DNA from: CAYXDO01 sp964463485
Lineage (GTDB): Bacteria; Myxococcota; Kuafuiibacteriia; Kuafuiibacteriales; Kuafuiibacteriaceae
Assembly: GCA_964463485.1 (NCBI GenBank)
Contig: CAYXDO010000160.1
Span: 1-24,834, forward strand
Length of the DNA: 24,834 nt
Reading direction: 5' to 3'
Position 1 is the stretch's first letter. Every line of letters starts with the position of its first letter. This document shows, piece by piece, positions 1 to 7,732 of the stretch. The notes under the pieces were generated by a model that saw only the letters and a list, made by a program, of their open reading frames with translations, made no database searches and had not been told where the DNA came from. A program made the position numbers and the translations under genes.

Positions 1-8
1 ATATTTCC

Positions 9-32
9 GATTTGGTTGTCGCAAACCAAATC
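9..32. other. Small AT-rich stem-loop
   Basis: A nine-base arm (GATTTGGTT, 9-17) is followed by a six-base loop and its exact reverse complement (24-32). It lies about 160 bases past the end of the minus-strand hydroxylase operon, so it could help end that transcript. There is no T-run after it on the minus strand. Function is unproven. Confidence 0.35.
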
Positions 33-57
33 CAATCTCCCGCAGGCTGCTAGGGAG

Positions 58-187
58 GTCCCGCAAGTTCGTGACCGCCGGAGAAACCACAGAGAGCACA
101 GAGCCGAAGCCCACAGAGCACACAAACGATGGAATGAGCGCTCTGCGTCCTCTGTGGTTTCAGCATGGTCACGAACTTCTGAGGACG
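58..187. repeat. Palindromic CACAGAG-rich repeat element
   Basis: This stretch forms nested inverted repeats. An outer arm AAGTTCGTGAC at 65-75 is exactly complementary to 168-178. An inner arm at 84-103, beginning AAACCACAGAG, pairs imperfectly with 141-160. The pairing extends weakly outward to about 58 and 187. The left half also carries three CACAGAG direct repeats (88-94, 97-103, 112-118). Its edge sits four bases from the stop codon of the FAD subunit gene. It looks like a small non-autonomous or REP/MITE-like element; transcribed, it would fold into a long hairpin and could act as the operon terminator. No coding potential is seen in it. Confidence 0.6.
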
Positions 188-191
188 TGGT

Positions 192-1016
192 CTAAGTGGC
201 TCGCTCTGCGGCGGCTCGTACTGCGTCCGCGGCCAGCACTCCGACGATGTGATTTCGATACTCGGCCGAGGCCCACAGGTCGGTCCGGCAACTCACTCCG
301 TGTTTCGAGCAGATCTGCGACAGATCGGCGGACGCTTCCATGCCCGAGAGCGCCGACTCCAGCGACGCGAGCCGCTGGGGCCGATCGGCGGCGCCGGTGA
401 CGGCGAGGCTGACGCTCCCGATCTTTCCGCCGGTGACCACGACTTGAGCCGCGACGCCGGCGATGGCTTGCCCGCTCGCTGCGTGCTGAATGACTCGGTA
501 CGCGCTCGATCCCTTGGCGGGAATGCGGACTGACGTAATGATTCGCTCGGAGCTCGTCGCACGACCGCCGAGATAGTCCGCGTAGGACATCGTCGCGGTG
601 GCTCCACCTCCGCCGGCCACGGTGACTTCGGCGCCGAGCGCCAAGAGAGCCGCGGGGACGTGGGCCGCGCGGTCGTTCGCCGCGGCCGCGCCTCCCATCG
701 TGCGCTGATTGCGCACTTGCGGCTCGGTCGTCCCTCGGATCGCGTCCGCGAGCGCACCCTCGGCGTGGCCGAGCAGCTCGGCGAGCGACGTGAGCGCGCC
801 AACGACGAGCCCCGAGCCATTGGTCGAAGTCACTCCGGAGAGTCCGGGGATCTTGCGCAGGTCGACGACGAGCGGAACCGCTCGCCGCTTGAGCTTGAGG
901 TCGACGAGCAGGCGATGCCCGCCGCCCATCGCCTTGGCGCCGGGCCGAGCTTCGAGGAGAGAGACGGCCTCCGCCAAGCTGGTCGGCGCCGCATAATCGA
1001 ATCGTGTGGAACTCAT
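192..1016 (-). CDS. Mo-hydroxylase FAD-binding (medium) subunit
   Basis: Predicted 274-residue FAD subunit of a xanthine dehydrogenase/CO dehydrogenase-family molybdenum hydroxylase; it would take electrons from the [2Fe-2S] subunit and pass them to the final acceptor. The N-terminal half is a PCMH-type FAD-binding domain with the two flavin loops visible as GGGHRLL (residues 31-37) and RNQRTMGG (102-109), followed by a C-terminal CO-dehydrogenase flavoprotein domain. Length is normal for the family. I chose the ATG at 1016 because a GAGGAG ribosome site precedes it and the protein then begins directly with the family N-terminus. It follows the large subunit after 11 bases, so the genes are almost certainly co-transcribed. 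The substrate cannot be read from this subunit. Confidence 0.88.
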   Translation of the reverse strand: MSSTRFDYAAPTSLAEAVSLLEARPGAKAMGGGHRLLVDLKLKRRAVPLVVDLRKIPGLSGVTSTNGSGLVVGALTSLAELLGHAEGALADAIRGTTEPQVRNQRTMGGAAAANDRAAHVPAALLALGAEVTVAGGGGATATMSYADYLGGRATSSERIITSVRIPAKGSSAYRVIQHAASGQAIAGVAAQVVVTGGKIGSVSLAVTGAADRPQRLASLESALSGMEASADLSQICSKHGVSCRTDLWASAEYRNHIVGVLAADAVRAAAERAT

Positions 1017-1027
1017 CTCAACTCTCC

Positions 1028-3415
1028 TCAGGCCTTCTTGGCCGCCTCGATCGCACGCCACACTCGCTCCGGGGTGAACGGCATCTCCACGTGGCGCACC
1101 CCGAGATCCCAGAGCGCGTCCACGACCGCGTTACCGACCGCGGCCGCCGCGCCTACGGTCCCAAGCTCGCCCGCGCCCTTGGCGCCGAGCTCGGTGTAGG
1201 GCGTCGGAGTCACCGTCGTGGCGAGCTCGACGTTCGGCAGGTGACCCGCTCGCGGCAGCGGGTACTCATCGAAGTTGTCGGTGAGCAGCGTGCCGTCCTC
1301 GCCATAGATCGCCTGCTCGAACAGCGCCTGCCCGATCCCGTGTGCGACGCCACCGTGAATTTGACCTTCGATGACCATCGGATTGACTGGCACTCCGGAA
1401 TCACTCACCGAGATGAATCGCTTCACCTCGACCGCGCCGGTCCGCTCGTCGATTTCGACCACCGCCGCTTGCGAGCCGAACGGATAGTTGAAGTCCGGCG
1501 GGTCGAAGAACGTGGTGGCCTCGAGGGCAGGCTCCATACCCTTCGGCATGTCCCACGCGTACCAGAGCCCAAGCGCGATCTCGTCGAAGCGTTTGGCTTT
1601 GTCCGGGGAGCCCTTCACGTAGGCGCGCCCGCCTTCGTACACGATGTCGTCGACGTTGGCTTGCAGCATGTGAGCGGCCGCGGCGCGCATCTTCTCCACG
1701 ATCTTCTTCGCGGTCACGTGCACGCTGGCGCCCTGCACACTCAGCGAGCGGCTGCCGTAGGTTCCTTGCCCGTACGGCGCGCGCTGAGTATCGGAGTGAA
1801 GGACCTGTACTTGGCCCGGGTCGACTCCGAAGGTATCGGCGGCGATCTGCGCGAACACCGTCTCGTGAGACTGACCGTGCGGCTTGCTCCCGATGATGAC
1901 GGTGACTTCGCTGGTCGGGTGCACCTTGATGTTGCAACTCTCCCAGGTGCCGCCCAGCATGCCCTCCTGACCCATTCGCGGAGAAGGTCCGACGCCGCCG
2001 ATGGCCACGTAGGATGCCAGACCCACTCCGAGCCGCTTGCCTCGAGCCTTGGCCTCGGCCTTCTTGTCGGCAAAGTCCGCGTACCCGACCATCTCGAGCG
2101 CCTTGTCGAACGCGGGGCGATAGTCACCCGAGTCGTACTTCCAGCCGAGACCGTTTTCGTACGGGAACTTCTCTTTGGGTATGAAGTTCTTTCGCCTCAC
2201 CTCAGCGGGATCCATTCCGATTTGGCGAGCGTAGTTGTCGACCAGACGCTCGACCAAGAAGGTCGCCTCGGCGCGGCCCGAGCCGCGTTGAGCGCCGAGC
2301 GGGACCTTGTTGGTGAAGGTGGCGTAGACGTCGCAAAACGCCGCCGGCACTTCGTAGACGCTCGTCAGCGACCGACCCATCATCGCGGTGGCGACGCCGG
2401 GTCCGATCGTCGAAGGGTACGCGCCGAGGTTCGCGTAGCTGGTGCAGCGCAGCGCGGTGATCTTGCCGTCCTTGGTGCCGGCCAGAGTCCCGGTGCTCAC
2501 GTGATCTCGTCCCTGAACGGTGCCGCGCATCATCCCGGCGCGTGTGTCGACCCACTTCACCGGTCGGCCGAGCTCCCTGGAAAGGAACAGCACCAAGACC
2601 ATGTCGGAGTAAATGTAGCCCTTGGTCCCGAAGCTCCCGCCGATGTTCGGCGCGATCACTCGGAGCTTGTTGAACGGAATTCCGAGGATGAGATAGGCGA
2701 GCAAGAGGCGGTGATTGTGAGGCGACTGACTCGACGTGTAGAGCGTGAACTCACCCGTCGCGGTGTTGTAGTCGCCCAAGGCTCCGCGGGGCTCGATGGG
2801 GTTGTTGATGGTACGCTGATTTACGATGTCCAGCGTGACTACCACTTCGGCGGCCTTGATGGCGGCGTCGGTCTTGTCCTTTTCGCCGCATCGCCAATAC
2901 GCGTTCAGGTTGTTCGGCACGGTCTCGTGAAGCTGGGGCGCGCCCTTCTCGAGCGCCGATTTCGCGTCGATCACCACGGGCAAGAGCTCGTAGTCGACGG
3001 CGACCTTCTCGAGCGCGTCCTCGGCCTGCGCGCGCGTCTCGGCGACCACAGCGACGACGGGGTCGCCGATGAATCGGACTCGGTCGGTCGCGAGCACGGC
3101 GCTCGAGCCCGGCAGCCCGTAAGGATGCGGCGGGAAGAAGCTCTCCGGAGCCCCGGTGACGCCGGGCTTCCAGATACAGGGCATCGGCATCACCTTGTTG
3201 GCCAGGTCGGCGCTGGTGATCACCTTGACGACCCCAGGCATCGCGGCCGCGGCGGTCGTGTCGATGCTCTTGATCCGCGCGTGAGCGTGAGGGCTCCGCA
3301 GGATCGCCATATGAGTCATGTTGGGAAGGTTGATGTCGGCGACGAACTTGGCTTCGCCGCGGAGCATTTCGGGATCCTCTCGACGGAGGACTCGCTGACC
3401 AATGACGTTACCCAT
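1028..3415 (-). CDS. Mo-hydroxylase molybdopterin-binding large subunit
   Basis: 795-residue catalytic subunit of the CoxL/xanthine dehydrogenase family, holding the molybdopterin-cytosine-dinucleotide cofactor and hydroxylating or oxidising a small substrate. The N-terminal a/b hammerhead domain runs to about residue 130 and the rest is the Mo-binding domain. Seen: the IGGSFG cofactor loop; QRGSGR at 376-381, where form I CO dehydrogenases have the Cys-containing AYXCSFR loop; and GAKGAGELG near the end, with Glu750 as the expected catalytic Glu. Lack of the active-site Cys argues against a true CO dehydrogenase; it resembles the so-called form II or other aldehyde/purine-type hydroxylases. 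An AGGAGG-like site precedes the ATG. It lies 13 bases after the small subunit and 11 before the FAD subunit. Substrate unknown. Confidence 0.9.
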   Translation of the reverse strand: MGNVIGQRVLRREDPEMLRGEAKFVADINLPNMTHMAILRSPHAHARIKSIDTTAAAAMPGVVKVITSADLANKVMPMPCIWKPGVTGAPESFFPPHPYGLPGSSAVLATDRVRFIGDPVVAVVAETRAQAEDALEKVAVDYELLPVVIDAKSALEKGAPQLHETVPNNLNAYWRCGEKDKTDAAIKAAEVVVTLDIVNQRTINNPIEPRGALGDYNTATGEFTLYTSSQSPHNHRLLLAYLILGIPFNKLRVIAPNIGGSFGTKGYIYSDMVLVLFLSRELGRPVKWVDTRAGMMRGTVQGRDHVSTGTLAGTKDGKITALRCTSYANLGAYPSTIGPGVATAMMGRSLTSVYEVPAAFCDVYATFTNKVPLGAQRGSGRAEATFLVERLVDNYARQIGMDPAEVRRKNFIPKEKFPYENGLGWKYDSGDYRPAFDKALEMVGYADFADKKAEAKARGKRLGVGLASYVAIGGVGPSPRMGQEGMLGGTWESCNIKVHPTSEVTVIIGSKPHGQSHETVFAQIAADTFGVDPGQVQVLHSDTQRAPYGQGTYGSRSLSVQGASVHVTAKKIVEKMRAAAAHMLQANVDDIVYEGGRAYVKGSPDKAKRFDEIALGLWYAWDMPKGMEPALEATTFFDPPDFNYPFGSQAAVVEIDERTGAVEVKRFISVSDSGVPVNPMVIEGQIHGGVAHGIGQALFEQAIYGEDGTLLTDNFDEYPLPRAGHLPNVELATTVTPTPYTELGAKGAGELGTVGAAAAVGNAVVDALWDLGVRHVEMPFTPERVWRAIEAAKKA

Positions 3416-3428
3416 TCTCGTCCTCCTC

Positions 3429-3893
3429 TCAGGCGCCGGTCACTGCCGCGGCCTTCTGCACGGCCGCGACCACGTTTTGGTAACCCGTGCAGCGGCACAG
3501 GCTGCCACCGAGCCACTCGCGAATCTGCGCCTCGGTCGGCTGCTTCACCGTGCTCAACAGCTCGGTCAACGAGACGACCATGCCGGGCGTACAAAATCCG
3601 CACTGAACGCCATGGGCCTGTTGCAGAGCGGCCTGGAGCGGCGAGAGTTGGCCGGACTTCGAAAGCCCCTCGATCGTCGTCACCTCCAAGCCTTCGGCTT
3701 GCGCGACCAACATCGAGCAACTCATCACCGCCTTACCGTTCACCAACACCGTGCAGCTCCCGCACGTGCCCGTGTCGCAGCCGACTTTGGTGCCGGTGAG
3801 TCCGAGATCGTCGCGTACGTAGTCCGAGAGCATCGCCCGCGGCTCGACCTCGGCCTCGTGCGCCTTCCCGTTCACTTTCAACATCACTCGCAT
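3429..3893 (-). CDS. Mo-hydroxylase [2Fe-2S] small subunit
   Basis: 154-residue iron-sulfur subunit with both clusters. The plant-ferredoxin-type cluster ligands are Cys39, Cys44, Cys47 and Cys59; the C-terminal helical cluster ligands are Cys98, Cys101, Cys133 and Cys135 (QCGFCTPG and LCRCTGY). All eight are present, so it should be functional, shuttling electrons from the Mo centre to FAD. The ATG at 3893 has a GGGAGG ribosome site and gives the standard length; the frame is open further upstream but that part looks non-coding. First gene of the three-gene operon; the promoter should lie in 3894-3963 or further upstream. Confidence 0.92.
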   Translation of the reverse strand: MRVMLKVNGKAHEAEVEPRAMLSDYVRDDLGLTGTKVGCDTGTCGSCTVLVNGKAVMSCSMLVAQAEGLEVTTIEGLSKSGQLSPLQAALQQAHGVQCGFCTPGMVVSLTELLSTVKQPTEAQIREWLGGSLCRCTGYQNVVAAVQKAAAVTGA

Positions 3894-3963
3894 GCTCTTC
3901 CTCCCTTCGACCGGGCCGTGAGACCCGGGCGTGATCGAAGGAGAGTTCCTAGCAGAGCCCGGA

Positions 3964-4188
3964 CTAGCTGTGAAGACGCGAGTCTCGAATCTCTCGGATT
4001 TCGAGGTCCGCCGCCGACTCGGCCGAGATCGCGGGGCCGAGGTCGCGCAGCCGGGGCTCAGGCGCGATGATGACACGCGTCCAATCCGAGCTCGTCGCGG
4101 GCTCGATCGAGAGGTCCGAGAGTAGCGGGAAGAGTTCGCGAAGCGGCGAACGAAGTCCTTGCAGCCCCCAGGGGCCTAGAAGGCTCAG
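3964..4188 (-). pseudogene. Start-less coding-like reading frame (gene remnant?)
   Basis: Between the NTF2-like gene and the hydroxylase operon, one minus-strand frame is open to a TAG at 3964-3966 and has codon use typical of the real genes here (mostly G/C third bases; CTC, TCG, GAG, GAC, ATC). From 4188 it would give 74 residues, beginning LSLLGPWGLQGLRSP and ending IREIRDSRLHS. No ATG, GTG or TTG lies in frame between the upstream stop (about 4258) and this stretch. The only candidate is a CTG overlapping the TGA of the NTF2-like gene (CTGA). It is therefore either the 3' stump of a lost gene or a small protein with a rare start coupled to the upstream gene. I do not recognise the sequence. 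Confidence 0.4.
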
Positions 4189-4553
4189 GTGTTGGGCATG
4201 AAGGAGATCATGCCGGTGTAGTGACGCTTCGCCTTTCCGTTCTGGAACTCGAAGATGTCATACACGCGGACGGTCGCGCCCTTCTCCATACCCGCCTTCA
4301 CCTCGACGGTCGCCTCGAAGAAGATCGCGTCCGGCAGCTCGGTGAATTTGTCGGTGGAAATCAGTTTGATGTACCCAAGGCGCTCGAGGTAGCCCGCGAA
4401 GTGCTTCTTGAGCGCCTCTTTGCCGCGCACCTGAAAGTCGTGCGAGATCAGCTCCGCGTCGTCCGTGTACTGGGAGTCGACGAGCGCGTCTGTCTGCCGC
4501 TTGTCGAGAAACGCGAGCTGTCGGTCGTAAAAAGTCTTGCCGAACGTGGTCAT
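4185..4553 (-). CDS. NTF2/SnoaL-like small protein
   Basis: 122-residue protein with the cone-fold pattern of the nuclear transport factor 2/SnoaL superfamily. It has N-terminal helices (FYDRQLAFLDKRQTDALVDS), then a DDAELISHDF strand segment, a helix ending KKHFAGYLERLG, and three long strands at the C-terminus (IFFEATVEVKAG, TVRVYDIFEFQNGK, KRHYTGMISFMP). Such proteins act as small hydrolases, isomerases or ligand-binding domains, and the fold alone does not give the role. The ATG at 4553 has a GGAGAGGA site just upstream. It has no signal peptide, so it is cytoplasmic. It lies 165 bases after the aminotransferase gene on the same strand. Confidence 0.78.
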   Translation of the reverse strand: MTTFGKTFYDRQLAFLDKRQTDALVDSQYTDDAELISHDFQVRGKEALKKHFAGYLERLGYIKLISTDKFTELPDAIFFEATVEVKAGMEKGATVRVYDIFEFQNGKAKRHYTGMISFMPNT

Positions 4554-4718
4554 TGTCCTCTCCTTCCGCGAGCCCACGAACCGGGCCGCCCTGCGGGCGC
4601 GGACATGACCATCTTCCGGCCTCACCGTCAAGGTGGGCTCGGCCAGTTCCACCAACTTGTCCGCTCGTGGAATCTACTCCGAGAGCAACGGAGATTTGAA
4701 AGGCCGACGGGAACGAAT

Positions 4719-5897
4719 TCAGCTCTGCGAGGCCAGCACTGCGTCGGCCGCAGCGAGCGCCTTGCCCGCTCGTACCCGTCGACCTTGCCGAATCAAGACG
4801 GCCTCGAGCGCCATGAGGACTGATCGAATCGCGAGGGGCGACGAGCTCTGGCCCATCAACCCAATCCGCCAGACCTTGCCGGCCAAGGGTCCGAGGCCCC
4901 CACCGATCTCGATCCCGAAGTCGGTCAGCAAAGAGCTCCGAACCGCCGCGTCGTCGACACCCTCGGGAACGAACACCGTGTTGAGCTGCGGCAGCCGAAA
5001 ACGCTCCGAGACCACGAAGCGGAGGCCCAACTCCTCGAGGCCTCCGCGGAGCGCGAGGTGGTGCCTCGCGTGCCGCTCCCACGCCGCCTCGAGCCCCTCC
5101 TCTTCCAGCATGACGAGCGCCTCGTGCAACCCATAAATCGCATTCACCGGAGCCGTGTGGTGATAGCTTCTCTTTCCCTTGCCCCAGTAACCCATCACGA
5201 GATCGAGATCCAAAAACCAACTTTGAACCTTGGACTTTCGGGTTTTGATCTTTTGGACGGCGCGCTCCCCCATCGTGATGGGAGACAGCCCTGGGGGGCA
5301 ACTCAGGCACTTCTGAGATCCCGAGTACACCGCGTCGATCCCCCAAGCGTCGACTTCGACTGGGATGCCGCCGAGCGACGTCACCGCGTCCATCAACACG
5401 AGCGCGCCGCGCTCGTGAGCCACCCGGGAGAGCGACTCGGCGTCCGAACGCGCGCCGGTCGAGGTCTCCGCGTGGACGAAAGCCAAGAGGCTCGCGGCGG
5501 GGTGCTCGGCGAACGCCTGTTCGACCTTCTCGACGGAAACCGGGTCGCCGTACCCGTCCTCGACCACGACCACCCGCGCGCCCGCACGCTGCGCGATCTC
5601 GACCATCCGACTTCCAAAAACTCCGTTTCGGCAAATGATGGCGGAGTCGTTGGGCTCGAGGAGGTTGATCAGGCACGCTTCCATCCCTGCGGAGCCGGGC
5701 CCGGAGATCGGCATGGTCAGCTCGTTCGCGGTTCTGAACGCCCGCCTGAGCTGCGCCTTGGTGTCGTCCATCAGCGCGACGAACACGGGATCCAAGTGCC
5801 CGACCGTGGGCTCCGCCATCGCGTGAAGCACCCGCGGATGGACCTCCGATGGCCCAGGGCCGAGGAGCAGTCGTTTTGGGGGATGGAACGAAGACAT
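4719..5897 (-). CDS. Class V PLP aminotransferase (glyoxylate type)
   Basis: 392-residue pyridoxal-phosphate enzyme of the serine/alanine-glyoxylate aminotransferase family. It has the typical LLGPGPSEVHPRVL start, the GPGSAGMEA phosphate loop (66-74), FVHAETSTG (140-148), the cofactor Asp170 in LVLMDAVTS, and the Schiff-base Lys196 in SGSQKCLSCPPGLS. Length matches the family. The ATG at 5897 follows an AAGAAGG site and starts the conserved region. Members include serine-glyoxylate, alanine-glyoxylate and ureidoglycine-glyoxylate aminotransferases (PucG), which residues seen by eye cannot separate. Having a Mo hydroxylase downstream on the same strand makes a purine/ureide role possible, but no other purine-degradation gene is visible. 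It is transcribed divergently from the hemerythrin gene across about 105 bases. Confidence 0.88.
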   Translation of the reverse strand: MSSFHPPKRLLLGPGPSEVHPRVLHAMAEPTVGHLDPVFVALMDDTKAQLRRAFRTANELTMPISGPGSAGMEACLINLLEPNDSAIICRNGVFGSRMVEIAQRAGARVVVVEDGYGDPVSVEKVEQAFAEHPAASLLAFVHAETSTGARSDAESLSRVAHERGALVLMDAVTSLGGIPVEVDAWGIDAVYSGSQKCLSCPPGLSPITMGERAVQKIKTRKSKVQSWFLDLDLVMGYWGKGKRSYHHTAPVNAIYGLHEALVMLEEEGLEAAWERHARHHLALRGGLEELGLRFVVSERFRLPQLNTVFVPEGVDDAAVRSSLLTDFGIEIGGGLGPLAGKVWRIGLMGQSSSPLAIRSVLMALEAVLIRQGRRVRAGKALAAADAVLASQS

Positions 5898-6002
5898 GGG
5901 GCCTTCTTGCCAAAGCCGCGGGACGAAGTCACGCGAACCAAGCGCGTCGCGCGGGTCCAAGCCTGCCTTGCGCCCCGACGGTGCACGGCGTAGGACCCAC
6001 TC

Positions 6003-6554
6003 GTGCCGGCTGCGATCGATACCTTGATGGAAGAACACCGCCTGTTCGAGCGACTTTTCGGAGCTTTCGATGCGTGGACGGACTCCATCGGCTCGCGAGA
6101 CGAAGCCGCCAATCGAGAGTCACTCGCGTATTTCGTGTCGTTCGTTCGAGGATTTGCTGACCGAATTCACCACGGCAAGGAGGAGGACATCGTGTTCGTC
6201 ACCTTGGCCGAGCAAGGCTTCCCGACCGAAGACGGTCCGATCGCGATGATGCTCTACGAGCACGCTCAGGGTCGGGAGATGCTCTCGGCGATCGAAGCGA
6301 TCGCGACGCTGGATCGGGTTTGGTCGAGCGACGATCGTGAGACCTTGGTGGAGCTCGTCGAGCAGCTCGACGAGTTGCTGCGGCAACACATTCGAAAGGA
6401 GGAGGAGATCCTGTTCCGGATGGCCGCCGAGCGCGTCCCGCCGAACGTGATGGACCAAATCACGGCTCGCTGCGACGAGCGGGACCGCGCGAGCGACGAA
6501 GAGCGATCGCGGCTCGAAGCGCTCGCAGAGAAACTCATCGCCACCTACGCGTGA
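6003..6554 (+). CDS. Hemerythrin HHE-domain protein
   Basis: 183-residue cytoplasmic protein that is essentially one hemerythrin-like four-helix bundle binding a di-iron (or similar) centre. Expected ligands are visible: His12 (MEEHRLFE), His56 with Glu60 (IHHGKEEDIVF), His87 (LYEHAQGRE), and His129 with Glu133 (QHIRKEEEILF). Such proteins sense or store oxygen, bind NO or help repair iron centres; which applies here is unknown. I used the GTG at 6003, nine bases after an AGGA; an ATG at 6027 (MEEHR) is a possible alternative. The C-terminal 35 residues are charged and helical, beyond the core bundle. Confidence 0.85.
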   Translation: MPAAIDTLMEEHRLFERLFGAFDAWTDSIGSRDEAANRESLAYFVSFVRGFADRIHHGKEEDIVFVTLAEQGFPTEDGPIAMMLYEHAQGREMLSAIEAIATLDRVWSSDDRETLVELVEQLDELLRQHIRKEEEILFRMAAERVPPNVMDQITARCDERDRASDEERSRLEALAEKLIATYA

Positions 6555-6629
6555 CTCCGAGGCTGGCCCGCAGCTCGAAATGAGCACGAAAGCTCGCGTC
6601 CCGTCTCTGGCCCTGCTAGCTTCTGCGGC

Positions 6630-7727
6630 GTGAACCGGTGGGTCCTCCTCAGTCCCAGACTGTTGCTCATACCTTTGGCGTTCGCCTGCGACGACCTCGA
6701 CCTCGGCCGTGCCGAGGAAGAGGCGGGGCCGCCGAAGCTCGTCCGCGTTCTCGTCCAGGACGAGGACCGGCGCGGCGGGCGATCCCAGGTCACGGACCTC
6801 TTGAATACGGCTCCGGACGTAGCCTGTGGGCCCACGAGCCCGTGCCCGTCGACGCTGATCGATCCGGAGACAGGTGGTCCTGTCGAGTGCGCGATCGAGG
6901 ACGGCGCGACCGCCGGAGTGTGCCCGGACGCGACGAAGCCCTCGCACACGCCGCCGCAAGTTGGCACGCCCGTCGCCTACGGCGGTGTGCAGATCCGCCT
7001 GGTGTTCTCGAAAGGGCTCGACCCCGCGATGGATGCTGCGCTCGCCGATCCGGCGACCCGATTCGTGAGTCTCGAGCGCGATGGGGAGCCGCTCGACCTC
7101 GTGACCTACCTCGACCCGGCGGGTTCGCCTTCCGCCACGTCGGATGCGATTCGTGAGCCCTACGGACCGGCGATCGTATTGAAGCCCGAGCTCCCGCTCG
7201 CGCCCGCGACTGAGTACATGGTGAAGCTCGACGCCTCGAAAGTCCGTGATCGCGCGGGTCAAGCGGCGAGCCAAGATGCCCGCGGACCGATTCAGGCCAC
7301 TTACTCATTCACCACGGAGGCTTTTCACGCGCGCGGCCTCTATCCGGATTTCACGAGCGAGCTCGAGATCACGAGTGAGGAAGCGCTGCAAGTGGAGCTG
7401 AACGCGGATGTCTCCGCCGACACCGGAACCGTCTCCGTGTCGCTCGATGGGTCCGAGGTAGCGGTGCGTTGGTTCGCCGATTGCGACTCCGGCCCTCGGC
7501 TCGTCAACCTGATTCCGATCGACGAGGCTGGCGCTCCGTCCGTTTGGACGCCTGGCGAGTACGCGCTTTCGTTCGCGCTCGTGTCCGCGGATTCTTCCGC
7601 TCCGCTCAAGGCCGACCCGTTCGGATCGGCCGACCTCGCCGGCGCGTTCACCGTGCCCGCCGAAGGGAGCCTCGAGCAACTCAACACCCTCATTTCGGAC
7701 CTCGTCCTGCCGGAAGACTGTCAGTGA
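6630..7727 (+). CDS. Lipoprotein with bacterial Ig-like (SbsA-type) domain
   Basis: 365-residue predicted lipoprotein: a short signal ending LAFAC with the modified Cys at residue 20. After a linker with a few Cys come features of a bacterial Ig-like (Big_5/SbsA) domain: IRLVFSKGLDP, a L-x-P-x-TEYMVKLD segment and a D-x-G turn (RDRAGQAA). A second beta-rich segment follows, ending in a Cys. The GTG start has no clear Shine-Dalgarno; a TAGCTT box at 6617-6622 lies so close that a leaderless message is conceivable. Residues after the lipid Cys are Asp-Asp, which in E. coli would favour inner-membrane retention; the rule may differ here. It ends five bases before the receptor gene, so the two are probably a unit. 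Function unknown; a partner role for the receptor is inference. Confidence 0.75.
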   Translation: MNRWVLLSPRLLLIPLAFACDDLDLGRAEEEAGPPKLVRVLVQDEDRRGGRSQVTDLLNTAPDVACGPTSPCPSTLIDPETGGPVECAIEDGATAGVCPDATKPSHTPPQVGTPVAYGGVQIRLVFSKGLDPAMDAALADPATRFVSLERDGEPLDLVTYLDPAGSPSATSDAIREPYGPAIVLKPELPLAPATEYMVKLDASKVRDRAGQAASQDARGPIQATYSFTTEAFHARGLYPDFTSELEITSEEALQVELNADVSADTGTVSVSLDGSEVAVRWFADCDSGPRLVNLIPIDEAGAPSVWTPGEYALSFALVSADSSAPLKADPFGSADLAGAFTVPAEGSLEQLNTLISDLVLPEDCQ

Positions 7728-7732
7728 GCCCC

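Noticed and set aside
1028..3415. True aerobic CO dehydrogenase
   Set aside because: The large subunit lacks the Cys-containing AYXCSFR loop and has QRGSGR instead.
1004..3799. 931-codon plus-strand open frame
   Set aside because: It lies exactly opposite the Mo-hydroxylase genes. Its product is Arg/His/Val-rich with no domain, which is a high-GC antisense shadow.
4162..4174. GCCCC-GGGGC palindrome after the NTF2-like gene
   Set aside because: A five-base stem with a two-base loop and no T-run, lying inside the coding-like remnant.
4258..5913. 551-codon minus-strand open frame
   Set aside because: Same strand but another frame of the aminotransferase and NTF2-like genes; its product is Arg-rich with no motif.
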